Under the pieces are notes generated by a model. The model saw only the letters and a program-made list of their open reading frames with translations. It did not search any database and was not told the DNA's origin. Source: Azospirillum rugosum (GTDB taxonomy: Bacteria > Pseudomonadota > Alphaproteobacteria > Azospirillales > Azospirillaceae). From it: 64,000 bases of DNA. This document shows, piece by piece, positions 36,149 through 44,451 of this stretch (its first letter is position 1; every line of letters starts with the position of its first letter). The stretch spans positions 124,001-188,000 of the forward strand of contig NZ_JAGINP010000013.1 in the NCBI RefSeq assembly GCF_017876155.1, given 5' to 3'. The translations under genes were made by a program, and so were the position numbers.

Positions 36149-37837
36149 CTATGACGCACCCTGACTGTTCGTCTCCCAGTAGTGACAGGCGATGCGGTGG
36201 CTGGTCGCCGCGCCTTCCAGCGCGGGGGGCTCCTGGGCGCAGTGATCGCGCGCCAGCGGGCAGCGGAGGCGCAGCGCGCAGCCGGACGGCGGGGCAAGGG
36301 CGGAGGGCGGATCGCCCGGCAGCCCGGACCCGAATTCACCACCGCTTCCGCCACCCTTGGCGCCCTGCGCCACGGCCAGCATCGCGCGGGTGAGCGGGTG
36401 GCGCGCCCCTTCAACAAGGGCGGCGCTGTCCGCCGCCTCGACGATCCGGCCGAGCAGCAGGACGAGCGCGCGCCGCCCCACCCTCAGGGCGTCGCTCGCG
36501 TCCTGGGTGGCGTAGACCAGGGCGAGCCGGCGGCGGCGGCGCACCTCCATCAGCCGCGCCAGGAAGGCCGCGCGGTCCGCCCCCGCCAGCGTGGCGGCGG
36601 GCTCGTCGCAGACCAGAAGGCGCGGCTCCGGCAGCAGCGCGCGGGCGAGCCCGGCGTGCGCGGCTTCCGCGGCGTCCAGGGCGGCGGGGTGCAGCGCCGC
36701 GACGGCCTCGTGCAGCCCCACCTCGCGCAGGGCGTCGGCGATGCGGGGGCCGCGGTCGGCGGCGGGGATGTCCGGGCGCAGCGTTTCCAGCAGCTCGGCC
36801 ATCTGCGCGCCCACGGTCATGCCCGGGTCGAGCGCCGCGGCGGGGTCGGGGAACAGCATCTGCAGGTCGCGGCGCGCCCGGCGCAGCGCGTCCGGCGGCG
36901 CGCCGGCGAGGTCGCGGCCGAGCCAGGCGACCTGCCCGCCGGACGGTGGCACCAGCCGCAGCAGGGCGCGTGCCAGCACCGACTTGCCGCTGCCCGACTC
37001 GCCGACCAGAGCCAGCGTGTCGCCCTCGGCCAGGTCGAAGCCGACGCCGTCGACCACGGTCAGCCAGCGATCCTCCCCCGTCCAGGTCCGGCCCAGGCGG
37101 AAGGCGACGCGCAGGTCGCGCACCGACAGGGCCGGGGCGCCGGCCGGCGGCGGTTCGCGGTTCACGTCCCCGTCAGCGGCCAGACCCGGCGGGGGCGGCG
37201 CCGGGCGCAGCCGGTCCGCCTCCAGCAGCAGCCTGCGGTCGGCGGGGCCGGCGACGCCCTCCTCCGCCCGCCCGGCGATCAGCAGGGCCGCCCCGTTTTC
37301 CCGCGCCCAGCCGGCCAGGCGGTCCAGCATCCAGGCCCGCTGAGTCGGGTCCAGCGCCGCGGCCGGAGCGTCGGCCAGCAGCACCGCCGGCTGCGCCGCC
37401 ACGGCCAACGCCAGAACTGCGCGCCAGCGCTGCGCCTCCGACAGCTCGTGGGGGTAGAGCGACAGCCGGCGCGCGGCGGCGGGCATCCGGAACCACTCCA
37501 GCGCCTCCACCGCCCGGCGCAGGGCCATGTGCTCGTCGAGGCCCAGGTGATGGTGCAGCAGCTCGACGAACTGCGCCCCCAGCGTCCGGTGCGGGAACAG
37601 GGTCCCGTCCGCGGTGACCAGGATGCGGCGGCCCACCGTCCGGACGGTCCCGTCGCAGGTCAGGTCGGGCGGCGCCAGCCCGGCCAAGGCTTTCAACAGC
37701 AGGCTCTTGCCCGACCCCGCCGCGCCGGTGACGGCCAGCACCTCCCCCGCACCGACCGCGAAGGTCAGGCGGTCGAGCAGGACGGCGTCGCCGGCGAGAA
37801 GCGAGAACCCCTCGACGGATAGGAGTGGCGTTGTCAC
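36149..37837 (-). CDS. Fused double ATPase of a peptide-type ABC transporter, degenerate
   Basis: A 562-residue fusion of two DppD/DppF-like ATP-binding domains. Domain 1 has a good Walker A (GAAGSGKS, 38-45), but the signature is LSEAQ (132-136), the Walker B glutamate is Ala (LLADAP, A157) and the H-loop His is missing. Domain 2 keeps Walker A (GESGSGKS, 279-286) and DEP (411-413), but its signature is LDAAE (387-391) and the H-loop is TQD. The C-terminus has the four-cysteine oligopeptide-type motif (CALRLRCPLARDHC...C). GTG 37837 overlaps the upstream permease by four bases (GTGA). Confidence 0.82.
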   Translation of the reverse strand: MTTPLLSVEGFSLLAGDAVLLDRLTFAVGAGEVLAVTGAAGSGKSLLLKALAGLAPPDLTCDGTVRTVGRRILVTADGTLFPHRTLGAQFVELLHHHLGLDEHMALRRAVEALEWFRMPAAARRLSLYPHELSEAQRWRAVLALAVAAQPAVLLADAPAAALDPTQRAWMLDRLAGWARENGAALLIAGRAEEGVAGPADRRLLLEADRLRPAPPPPGLAADGDVNREPPPAGAPALSVRDLRVAFRLGRTWTGEDRWLTVVDGVGFDLAEGDTLALVGESGSGKSVLARALLRLVPPSGGQVAWLGRDLAGAPPDALRRARRDLQMLFPDPAAALDPGMTVGAQMAELLETLRPDIPAADRGPRIADALREVGLHEAVAALHPAALDAAEAAHAGLARALLPEPRLLVCDEPAATLAGADRAAFLARLMEVRRRRRLALVYATQDASDALRVGRRALVLLLGRIVEAADSAALVEGARHPLTRAMLAVAQGAKGGGSGGEFGSGLPGDPPSALAPPSGCALRLRCPLARDHCAQEPPALEGAATSHRIACHYWETNSQGAS

Positions 37838-38673
37838 GGCCGGCCTCCGCCCGCGGTGCGCGGGGTCTCGCCGCTTGCGGCGGCGGCGCGCAGGCCGTCC
37901 CCGACCGCGTGCAGCGCCCACAGGCTCAGGGCCAGCAGCAGCGCCGGGGCGGCGAGCGCCGCCGGATCGCCGGCCCGGACCGCCGCGGCGAGCGCCGCGC
38001 CCCAGCTCGGCACCGAGCCGGGCAGGCCAAGGCCGAGCAGCCCGGCGAAGCTCTCCGCCGCGAGCGCGCGGGGCAGCGCGGTCCAGGCCGCCGCGGCCAG
38101 CGGCAGCGCGGCGTTGGGGATCAGGTGGCGGCGCAGGATGCGTCCCGGCGGCACCCCCGCCGCCTGGGCGGCGGCCAGGAACTCGCGGCGCAGCAGGGCG
38201 CGCAGCTCCGCCCGCGTGACCAGGGCGATGAAGGGCGCCGCGGTCAGGGCGGCGGCCGGGGCCAGCACCCCCGGCCCGCGCCCGGCCAGCCCGGCGGCGA
38301 GCGGCAGGGCCAGCGCCAACGGCAGCCCGGCCAGCCGCTCCGCCAGCCCCATCAGGCTGCGTTCCGCGCGCGGTCCCAGCGCCGTGGCCGCGATGCCCCA
38401 GGCCAGCCCCGCCGCGGCGCCAAGCAGCCCGCCGAGCAGCGCGAAGGACAGGCTGCCCTGCCCAGCGGCCAACGCCCGCTCCAGCGGGCCGTTGCCGAGC
38501 AGGGGGGCAGTCGGCACGCAGAACAGCAAGGTGATCAGCACGACGAGTCCCACCGATGCGGAGGGACGCTCGACCAGCCGCCGGCCGGCAGCCCGCCAGG
38601 GGGATTCGGGCCAGAGGGATTTGGGGGTCGCGGCCGTGCCGCGGGTGCGATCCATGCTTTTCCGATCCACCAT
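37834..38673 (-). CDS. ABC transporter permease, DppC-like
   Basis: A 279-residue inner-membrane permease with five or six hydrophobic segments. The EAA loop (EFLAAAQAAGVPPGRILRRH) that contacts the ATPase is recognisable, followed by LIPNAALPL. ATG 38673 overlaps the stop of the preceding permease (TGATG), and the stop overlaps the ATPase start, so the three genes are tightly coupled. The protein is unusually Ala/Leu-rich even for this genome. Confidence 0.8.
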   Translation of the reverse strand: MVDRKSMDRTRGTAATPKSLWPESPWRAAGRRLVERPSASVGLVVLITLLFCVPTAPLLGNGPLERALAAGQGSLSFALLGGLLGAAAGLAWGIAATALGPRAERSLMGLAERLAGLPLALALPLAAGLAGRGPGVLAPAAALTAAPFIALVTRAELRALLRREFLAAAQAAGVPPGRILRRHLIPNAALPLAAAAWTALPRALAAESFAGLLGLGLPGSVPSWGAALAAAVRAGDPAALAAPALLLALSLWALHAVGDGLRAAAASGETPRTAGGGRP

Positions 38674-39470
38674 CACGGGCGCCGCGCCCGCGGGTCGAGC
38701 CAGCCGTGCAGCACCGCACCGCCGGCCCCCAGCAGAACCGCCAGCCCGCACAGCGCGGCCAGCGCCGGAATGGCGGTCCCGGCGTTGCCAGTGCTGGCTG
38801 CGGTGGTGAACAGGCGGCCGGCGCCGGGCAGGCCGAACAGGCTTTCCGCGGCGACGGCCCCGGTCACCGTCGCGACCGCCGCGATCCGCAGGCCGCCCGC
38901 CACCGCCGCGACGCCCAGCGGCACCGCATGGTGCCACACCACCGCCCGCTCGCCGAGGCCGCGCCCGCGCGCCGCCATCAGCGCCACGCTGCCCGGCGCC
39001 CTGGGAAGCTCATCCCCGAAACCGTCGCCGGAGGGGCCGTGCAATTCGTCGTCCAGCGCCTCCCGCGCCAGCCGGGCCGTCTGCGCGGCCGGGGGGACGG
39101 CCAGCGCCAGCCAGACGAGCGGCAGCGCCGCCAGGGCGCTCCGCCCTTCCATGGCAAAGGACGCGGCGAAGACCGCGGCGAGCAGGAAGCCCGGCAGTCC
39201 CGGTCCCAGCGCGCCGAGCGTCCGGCCGGCGCCCCCGGCGAGCGAGCGCGGGCGCAGGCTGGCCGCCAGCCCGAGCAGCGCGCCGAGCAGGGTGCCCGCC
39301 GCCAGCGGCGGCACGACCAGCGCGCCGGTCACCGGCAGCCCGACCAAGGCGGCCCGCAGCGCGCCACTCCAGTCGTGGGCGTAAGCCGCCGCGGCCAGCG
39401 CGGCGCACAGGGCGAAGACGAGCAGGGCGGGCACCACGGCGGCAAGCCGGCGTAGGGCGAAGCTCAGCAT
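38673..39470 (-). CDS. ABC transporter permease, DppB-like, short
   Basis: A 265-residue permease, shorter than the usual DppB length of about 310-340 residues. It has an N-terminal membrane segment (LSFALRRLAAVVPALLVFAL) and a degenerate EAA region (LMAARGRGLGERAVVWHHAV). The large periplasmic loop typical of DppB is reduced. It is first in a three-gene operon that lacks a substrate-binding protein. It is divergent from the PLD-VTT gene. Confidence 0.75.
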   Translation of the reverse strand: MLSFALRRLAAVVPALLVFALCAALAAAAYAHDWSGALRAALVGLPVTGALVVPPLAAGTLLGALLGLAASLRPRSLAGGAGRTLGALGPGLPGFLLAAVFAASFAMEGRSALAALPLVWLALAVPPAAQTARLAREALDDELHGPSGDGFGDELPRAPGSVALMAARGRGLGERAVVWHHAVPLGVAAVAGGLRIAAVATVTGAVAAESLFGLPGAGRLFTTAASTGNAGTAIPALAALCGLAVLLGAGGAVLHGWLDPRARRP

Positions 39471-39703
39471 CGGCGGTGCGGCGTCATGGCGTTGGAAGGG
39501 TCGTCAGCGGACAGTTCAAAAGTACGGCTCGGGGTGCTGGCCGAAAGGGTTGGCCCCGACGGTACGCGGGATGTTGCCGGTCGGGCAACGAAATTTCGCC
39601 TGACGGCGTGGGCTGGGAGGGATCGCGTCCCCAGGTGTTGTTCGTGGCAGCGACTCCGCTTGCCCACGCCCGCCCAACCCCGTCCGACACCCGGCCACAC
39701 CGC

Positions 39704-41980
39704 ATGCTCGCACCCCGTCCCGATCCCACCCGTCACCCCCTCGGCCAGCCGGAGCCGGCCGTTCCCGTCCAGGGGCCCTCCCCGATCCTGGTCCCCGGCC
39801 ACACGGTCTGGCGGGTGGAACAGGCGGCGCGCGTCGGCGTGATCATCGACGCGGAGGATTATTTCGCCATCGCCAAGGCTGCCATGCGGCGGGCGCGGCG
39901 CAGCATCTACCTGACCGCCTGGGATTTCGACGCGCGCATCCGGCTGACGCCGCAGCTGCGCCGCCCGCGCCGTCCGGACCGGCTGGGCAACCTGCTGAAC
40001 TGGCTGGCCGCGACCCGGCCCGACCTGAGCATCCACGTGCTGAAGTGGGACTATGCGGAGCTGTTCGACCTCGCCCGCTGGTCGAAGCCGCTGTTCCTGC
40101 GCAACTGGCTGAGCCACCCGCGCCTGCACTATCGGCTGGACAGCGACCACCCCGCGGGCGCCTGCCACCACCAGAAGATCCTGGTCATCGACGACCAACT
40201 GGCCTTTTGCGGCGGGCTGGACATCACCGCCAACCGCTGGGACACGCGCGCCCACCGCGCCGACGAGCCGCTGCGCCGCCAGCCGGACGGCAACCCGTAC
40301 GAGCCCTTCCACGACGTGATGATGGCGGTGGACGGCGACGCCGCCCGCGCCATGGCGGAGCTGTTCCGCGAGCGCTGGCACCGCGCCACCGGCACGCGGC
40401 TGGAGCCGCCGCCCCCGCCGGCGTCGTTCCGGTCGCGCCCGCACCGCCTCAGCATCAACGCCAAGCGCGCCGCCGTCCACAGCCTGGATCCCTGGCCGCC
40501 GACCCTGACCCCGCTGCTGCGCGACATGCCCATCGGCATCGCCCGCACCAACCCCGCCTGGAACGGCCGCGACGAGGTGCGCGAGGTGGAGGCGCTGTAT
40601 GTGGAGGCCATTCGCTCCGCCCAGCGCTTCATCTATCTGGAAAGCCAGTATTTCGCCTCCACTGCGGTGGCCGACGCGCTGAAGGCGCGGCTGGCCGAGC
40701 CCGACGGGCCGGAGGTGGTGATCGTCAACCCGGTGCGCACGACCAGTTGGCTGGAGAACACCGTCATGCTGGGATCCCGCGCCCGCCTGACGCGGGAGCT
40801 GCGGGAAACGGACAAGCACGGCCGCTTCCGCCTGTACGTCGCCCTCACCGACGGCGGGGCCTGCATCACCGTGCACGCCAAGGTGATGGTGGTGGACGAC
40901 CGGCTGCTGCGCATCGGCTCCGCCAACCTGAACAACCGCTCCATGGGGCTGGACACCGAATGCGATTTGGCGCTGGAGGCGCCGGCTGGCCGGGAGGAGG
41001 GACGGCAGGCCCGCCGGGCCATCGGGGACGTGCGCAACTCCCTGGTGGCGGAGCATCTCGGCGTCGCCCCGGAAAGCGTGGCGGCGGAGCTGCGCCGCAG
41101 CGGCTCGCTCGTCCGCACCATCGAGGCGCTGCGCCGTCCCGACGGCCGCACCTTGCAGCCGATGGAGGACCAGGAGCCCGGCGCGCTCGCCGCGGCCGTC
41201 GCCGAGGCGCGGGTGTTCGACCCGGAACGGCCGGTCGGGGCGGTGGAGATCGTGCGCCGGGTCCTGCCCTCCAGCATCCCGCGCCGGCACCATTGGATCG
41301 CGCTGTTCGCCGTCCTGCTGCTGGTCGGCGGCATGTGGGGCCTGTGGAACCACACCCCCTTGCAGGAATGGGCGACGCTCGACGGCGTGCTCGCCGCCAT
41401 CGCGCGGGTGCGGGAGGTCGCCTTCGGCCCGCTCTGGCTCGTGCTGCTCTACGTCGCCGGCGGATTCGTGATGTTCCCGGTGATGCTGCTGGTCGCCGCG
41501 ACGGCCATCGCGCTGGGCCCCTGGCTGGGCTTCCCCACCGCGCTGGCCGGGGTCCTGGCCTCGGCCACGGCGCTGTTCTGGGCCGGCCGCGCCGCCGGGC
41601 AGAAGCCGCTGGAACGCTACGGCGGCCCGGCGGTGACCAAGATCAGCGAGCGGCTGGGCGACAGCGGCGTGCTGGCCGTCGCCGCCGTGCGGGTGGTGCC
41701 GCTGGCGCCATTCACCGTGGTCAATCTTGTCGCGGGGGCTTCCCGGATCCGCTTCCTCGACTATCTGTTCGGAACGGTGCTGGGGATGGCGCCGGGCATC
41801 CTCGTCTTCAACCTGCTGGGCAACCAGCTGGAACGGACGATGCGGGATCCCTCGGCGGCCGACATGGCCCTGCTGGCTCTCGTGGCCCTGGTCGCGCTGT
41901 CGCTCGGCTGGGTCGGCAACCGATTTGTGAAGAAGACGGCCAAGACGGCAAAAGCAGGGAAGGGGGAGCAAGACCGGTGA
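39704..41980 (+). CDS. Phospholipase D-like protein fused to a VTT/DedA membrane domain
   Basis: A 758-residue fusion. The first 500 residues contain two HKD motifs: H156/K158/D163 in HHQKILVIDDQ and H391/K393/D398 in HAKVMVVDDR, followed by GSANLNNRSMGLDTE, as in cardiolipin synthase and PLD enzymes. The C-terminal 240 residues hold about five membrane segments of the VTT (SNARE-associated/DedA/TMEM41) family (GGFVMFPVMLLV, RVVPLAPFTVVNLVAGASRI). It may synthesise or turn over phospholipids and move them across the membrane. The start at ATG 39704 is uncertain, as no clear binding site is visible. Confidence 0.85.
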   Translation: MLAPRPDPTRHPLGQPEPAVPVQGPSPILVPGHTVWRVEQAARVGVIIDAEDYFAIAKAAMRRARRSIYLTAWDFDARIRLTPQLRRPRRPDRLGNLLNWLAATRPDLSIHVLKWDYAELFDLARWSKPLFLRNWLSHPRLHYRLDSDHPAGACHHQKILVIDDQLAFCGGLDITANRWDTRAHRADEPLRRQPDGNPYEPFHDVMMAVDGDAARAMAELFRERWHRATGTRLEPPPPPASFRSRPHRLSINAKRAAVHSLDPWPPTLTPLLRDMPIGIARTNPAWNGRDEVREVEALYVEAIRSAQRFIYLESQYFASTAVADALKARLAEPDGPEVVIVNPVRTTSWLENTVMLGSRARLTRELRETDKHGRFRLYVALTDGGACITVHAKVMVVDDRLLRIGSANLNNRSMGLDTECDLALEAPAGREEGRQARRAIGDVRNSLVAEHLGVAPESVAAELRRSGSLVRTIEALRRPDGRTLQPMEDQEPGALAAAVAEARVFDPERPVGAVEIVRRVLPSSIPRRHHWIALFAVLLLVGGMWGLWNHTPLQEWATLDGVLAAIARVREVAFGPLWLVLLYVAGGFVMFPVMLLVAATAIALGPWLGFPTALAGVLASATALFWAGRAAGQKPLERYGGPAVTKISERLGDSGVLAVAAVRVVPLAPFTVVNLVAGASRIRFLDYLFGTVLGMAPGILVFNLLGNQLERTMRDPSAADMALLALVALVALSLGWVGNRFVKKTAKTAKAGKGEQDR

Positions 41981-42789
41981 TCCGATTCAGCCAAGAGCGC
42001 GTCGAGCGGATCGCCGCCGCGCTGCGCGCCGCGCGTGCCCGCCGTCCGCGGCGCCGTCTCGACGGGCGCGCCGGACCGGTGCCCGAGGGCATGGCGGCGC
42101 TGCGCATCGCGACCTGGAACATCCACAGCTGTGTCGGGCTGGACGCGCGCTTCGCCCCCGACCGCATCGCCGAGGTGATCAAGGAGCTGGACGTCGACCT
42201 CGTCGGCCTCCAGGAGGTCGGCTGGCACCACCGCGGGGAGGCCGGGCTCGACCAGTTCGCCTTCCTGGAGAAGGCCACCGGCCTGAAGGCCCACGCCGGC
42301 CCGACCAAGCACAACGCGCGCGCCCATTACGGCAACGCCATCCTGACACGCCTGCCCGTGCGCGACTGCGCCCACATCGACCTCAGCGTCGGCCGGCGGG
42401 AGCCGCGCGGCGGGCTCGACTGCGTGGTGGAGGTGCAGGGGCGCCCGGTGCGCGTCATCGTCGCCCACCTCGGCCTCGACCCGTGGGAGCGTGCCAAGCA
42501 GGTGGAGACCATCATCGGCCGGGTGGCGGAGCGGCCGGACCTGCCGACGCTGTTCATGGGCGACCTGAACGAGTGGACGCCCAACTCGCCGCGGCTGAAG
42601 CGGCTGGGCCAGGCCTTCCCCGACTGCGCCAACCCGCGCAGCTTCCACGCGCGCATGCCCACGCTTCGGCTCGACCGCATCTACGCCAGCGGCGGGCTGG
42701 TGATCCCGGCCTTCGAGGTGGTGCGCACGGTGCTGACCCGTCGCGCGTCCGACCATCTGCCGGTGCGCGCGACCGTTGCGGTCCCATAA
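41977..42789 (+). CDS. Endonuclease/exonuclease/phosphatase-fold protein
   Basis: A 270-residue EEP-superfamily hydrolase. Motifs are IATWNIHS, LVGLQEVGWHH, NAILTRLPV, VAHLGLDPWERAKQ, MGDLNEW and the catalytic SDHLPV near the C-terminus, so the metal and histidine residues are intact. It starts at GTG 41977, overlapping the PLD-VTT stop by four bases (GTGA), with a strong GGGGGAG site. Pairing of such a protein with PLD suggests phosphodiesterase work on lipid head groups. A DNase function cannot be excluded. Confidence 0.85.
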   Translation: MIRFSQERVERIAAALRAARARRPRRRLDGRAGPVPEGMAALRIATWNIHSCVGLDARFAPDRIAEVIKELDVDLVGLQEVGWHHRGEAGLDQFAFLEKATGLKAHAGPTKHNARAHYGNAILTRLPVRDCAHIDLSVGRREPRGGLDCVVEVQGRPVRVIVAHLGLDPWERAKQVETIIGRVAERPDLPTLFMGDLNEWTPNSPRLKRLGQAFPDCANPRSFHARMPTLRLDRIYASGGLVIPAFEVVRTVLTRRASDHLPVRATVAVP

Positions 42790-43097
42790 TCAGCCTTTTT
42801 CTTAAAGCTTTGTCCCGCTTTGGCAACCCTCCGCGCGCGTGCGCGGAGGGGGTGCGCAGCCGGAGGTGTGCCTTTTTTCATCGCATGACTCTTTTGCAGC
42901 GCTGCGATGCGTGGTCTCAAGGCTGCACAGAACCGTTTCCATTGCAAATACATGTCCGAGCCGGGTCGTTGGGCTATTGACCTTTGGTTAGATGCCTGCA
43001 CAAACTGTCCGTGGGTCATACGACCAATGTCTGGCGACCAATGTCTGGCACCCCAACCCCGACCGGGCACGGGACCAACCGCCTTAGCGAGGATCTG
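42790..43097. other. Gene-free region upstream of phaZ
   Basis: The gap holds a strong hairpin (CCCTCCGCGC at 42827-42836 with GCGCGGAGGG at 42841-42850) just after the EEP gene, probably a terminator without a T-tail. A perfect 14-bp direct repeat GACCAATGTCTGGC lies at 43022-43035 and 43036-43049. TTGACC at 42977 could be a -35 element. No protein-coding or RNA gene is supported, though ATG 43041 is in frame with phaZ. Confidence 0.5.
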
Positions 43098-44324
43098 TTG
43101 CTTTACCATCTCTACGACATGCAGCACGCGGCGCTGCGCCCGATGCGCCTGATGGCCGAGGCGGCCCAGCACACTTTCCAGAACCCCTTCAGCCCGGTCT
43201 CCTACACCCGTCTCGGCCGCGCCATGGCGGCCGGCGCCGAATTGCTGGAGCGCACGACGCGCCGCTTCCCGAAGCCTGCCTTCGGCCTGAAGACGACGGT
43301 GGTGAACGGCGAGACCGTTGCGATCACGGAACGCTTCGCGCTCCAGAAGCCTTTCTGCAACCTCCTTCACTTCGCCAAGCCGGAAGGCACGCCGGCGCAG
43401 CCGCGCGTCCTGCTGGTCGCCCCGATGTCGGGCCACCACGCGACCCTGCTGCGCGGCACGGTGGCGGCGCTGCTGGCCGACCATGACGTCTACATCACCG
43501 ACTGGGTCGACGCCCGGCTAGTGCCGCTGGCGCGCGGCCGCTTCGACCTGGACGACTACATCGACACGGTGGCGGAGATGATCCGCTTCCTGGGCCCGCA
43601 GACCCACGTCATCGCCGTGTGCCAGCCGGCGGTGCCGGTGCTGGCCGCGGTGTCGCTGATGGCGGCGGCGGACGAGGCGGTGCAGCCGCGCTCCATGACG
43701 CTGATGGGCGGCCCGATCGACCCGACGGCCAACCCGACCGTGCCGGTGCAGCTGGCCGCGTCCCGCCCGCTGTCCTGGTTCGAGCGCAACGTGATCACCA
43801 CGGTGCCGGCCTACTATCCCGGCGGCTTCCGCCAGGTCTATCCGGGCTTCATCCAGCTGTCGGGCTTCATGTCCATGCATCTGGACCGCCACATCGGGGA
43901 GCACATCGGCCTGTTCCGCCACCTCGTCCGCGGCGACGGCGACAGCGCGGAGCAGCACCGCCGCTTCTACGACGAATACCTGTCGGTGATGGACCTGTCG
44001 GCGGAGTTCTACCTGCAGACCATCGAGACGGTGTTCCAGAAGCACCACCTCGCCAACGGCACCATGGTCTCGCGCGACCGCCGGGTCGAGCCGGCGGTCA
44101 TCCGCAAGACCGCGCTGATGACCGTCGAGGGCGAGCTGGACGACATCTCCGCCCCCGGCCAGACGGAGGCGGCGCACCGCCTCTGTGCCTCCCTGCCGGA
44201 CGAGATGCGGTCCCGCCACTACCAGAAGGGCGTCGGCCACTACGGCATCTTCAACGGCCGCCGCTGGCGCGAGAACATCATGCCGGCCGTGCGGGAGTTC
44301 ATCCGCAAGCACGACGCGGTGTGA
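43098..44324 (+). CDS. phaZ: Intracellular polyhydroxyalkanoate depolymerase
   Basis: Mobilises stored PHB by hydrolysing (thiolysing) the polymer. The family N-terminus LYHLYDMQHAALRPMR, the APMSGHHATLLRGTV block, the active-site cysteine in VCQPAVPVL (C175) and the terminal histidine in GVGHYGIFNG are all present. TTG 43098 gives the family's usual length (408 residues) and has GAGG five bases upstream. ATG 43041 and ATG 43119 are alternatives. It fits with the phasin gene near 14 kb. Confidence 0.9.
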   Translation: MLYHLYDMQHAALRPMRLMAEAAQHTFQNPFSPVSYTRLGRAMAAGAELLERTTRRFPKPAFGLKTTVVNGETVAITERFALQKPFCNLLHFAKPEGTPAQPRVLLVAPMSGHHATLLRGTVAALLADHDVYITDWVDARLVPLARGRFDLDDYIDTVAEMIRFLGPQTHVIAVCQPAVPVLAAVSLMAAADEAVQPRSMTLMGGPIDPTANPTVPVQLAASRPLSWFERNVITTVPAYYPGGFRQVYPGFIQLSGFMSMHLDRHIGEHIGLFRHLVRGDGDSAEQHRRFYDEYLSVMDLSAEFYLQTIETVFQKHHLANGTMVSRDRRVEPAVIRKTALMTVEGELDDISAPGQTEAAHRLCASLPDEMRSRHYQKGVGHYGIFNGRRWRENIMPAVREFIRKHDAV

Positions 44325-44334
44325 GGGTGCTTAA

Positions 44335-44443
44335 CCCTCTCCCCTCCGGGGAGAGGGGAGGGTGAGGGGGTTGCGCTTTTGCCGGACGTACCGAGATGGC
44401 GGGACCCCCTCACCCTGACCCTCTCCCCAGAGGGGAGAGGGGA
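44335..44443. repeat. Head-to-head pair of GC-rich palindromes
   Basis: CCCTCTCCCCTCCGGGGAGA... (44336-44358) and CCCTCTCCCCAGAGGGGAGA... (44419-44441) face each other with GGGTGAGGGGG/CCCCCTCACCC between, forming a larger imperfect inverted repeat. It fills the gap between convergent phaZ and yifB genes and probably terminates both. Confidence 0.85.
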
Positions 44444-44451
44444 AAAGAGGA

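Noticed and set aside
39464..41971. Antisense open frame across the PLD-VTT gene
   Set aside because: The plus strand encodes two HKD motifs and membrane segments; the other frame is a compositional shadow.
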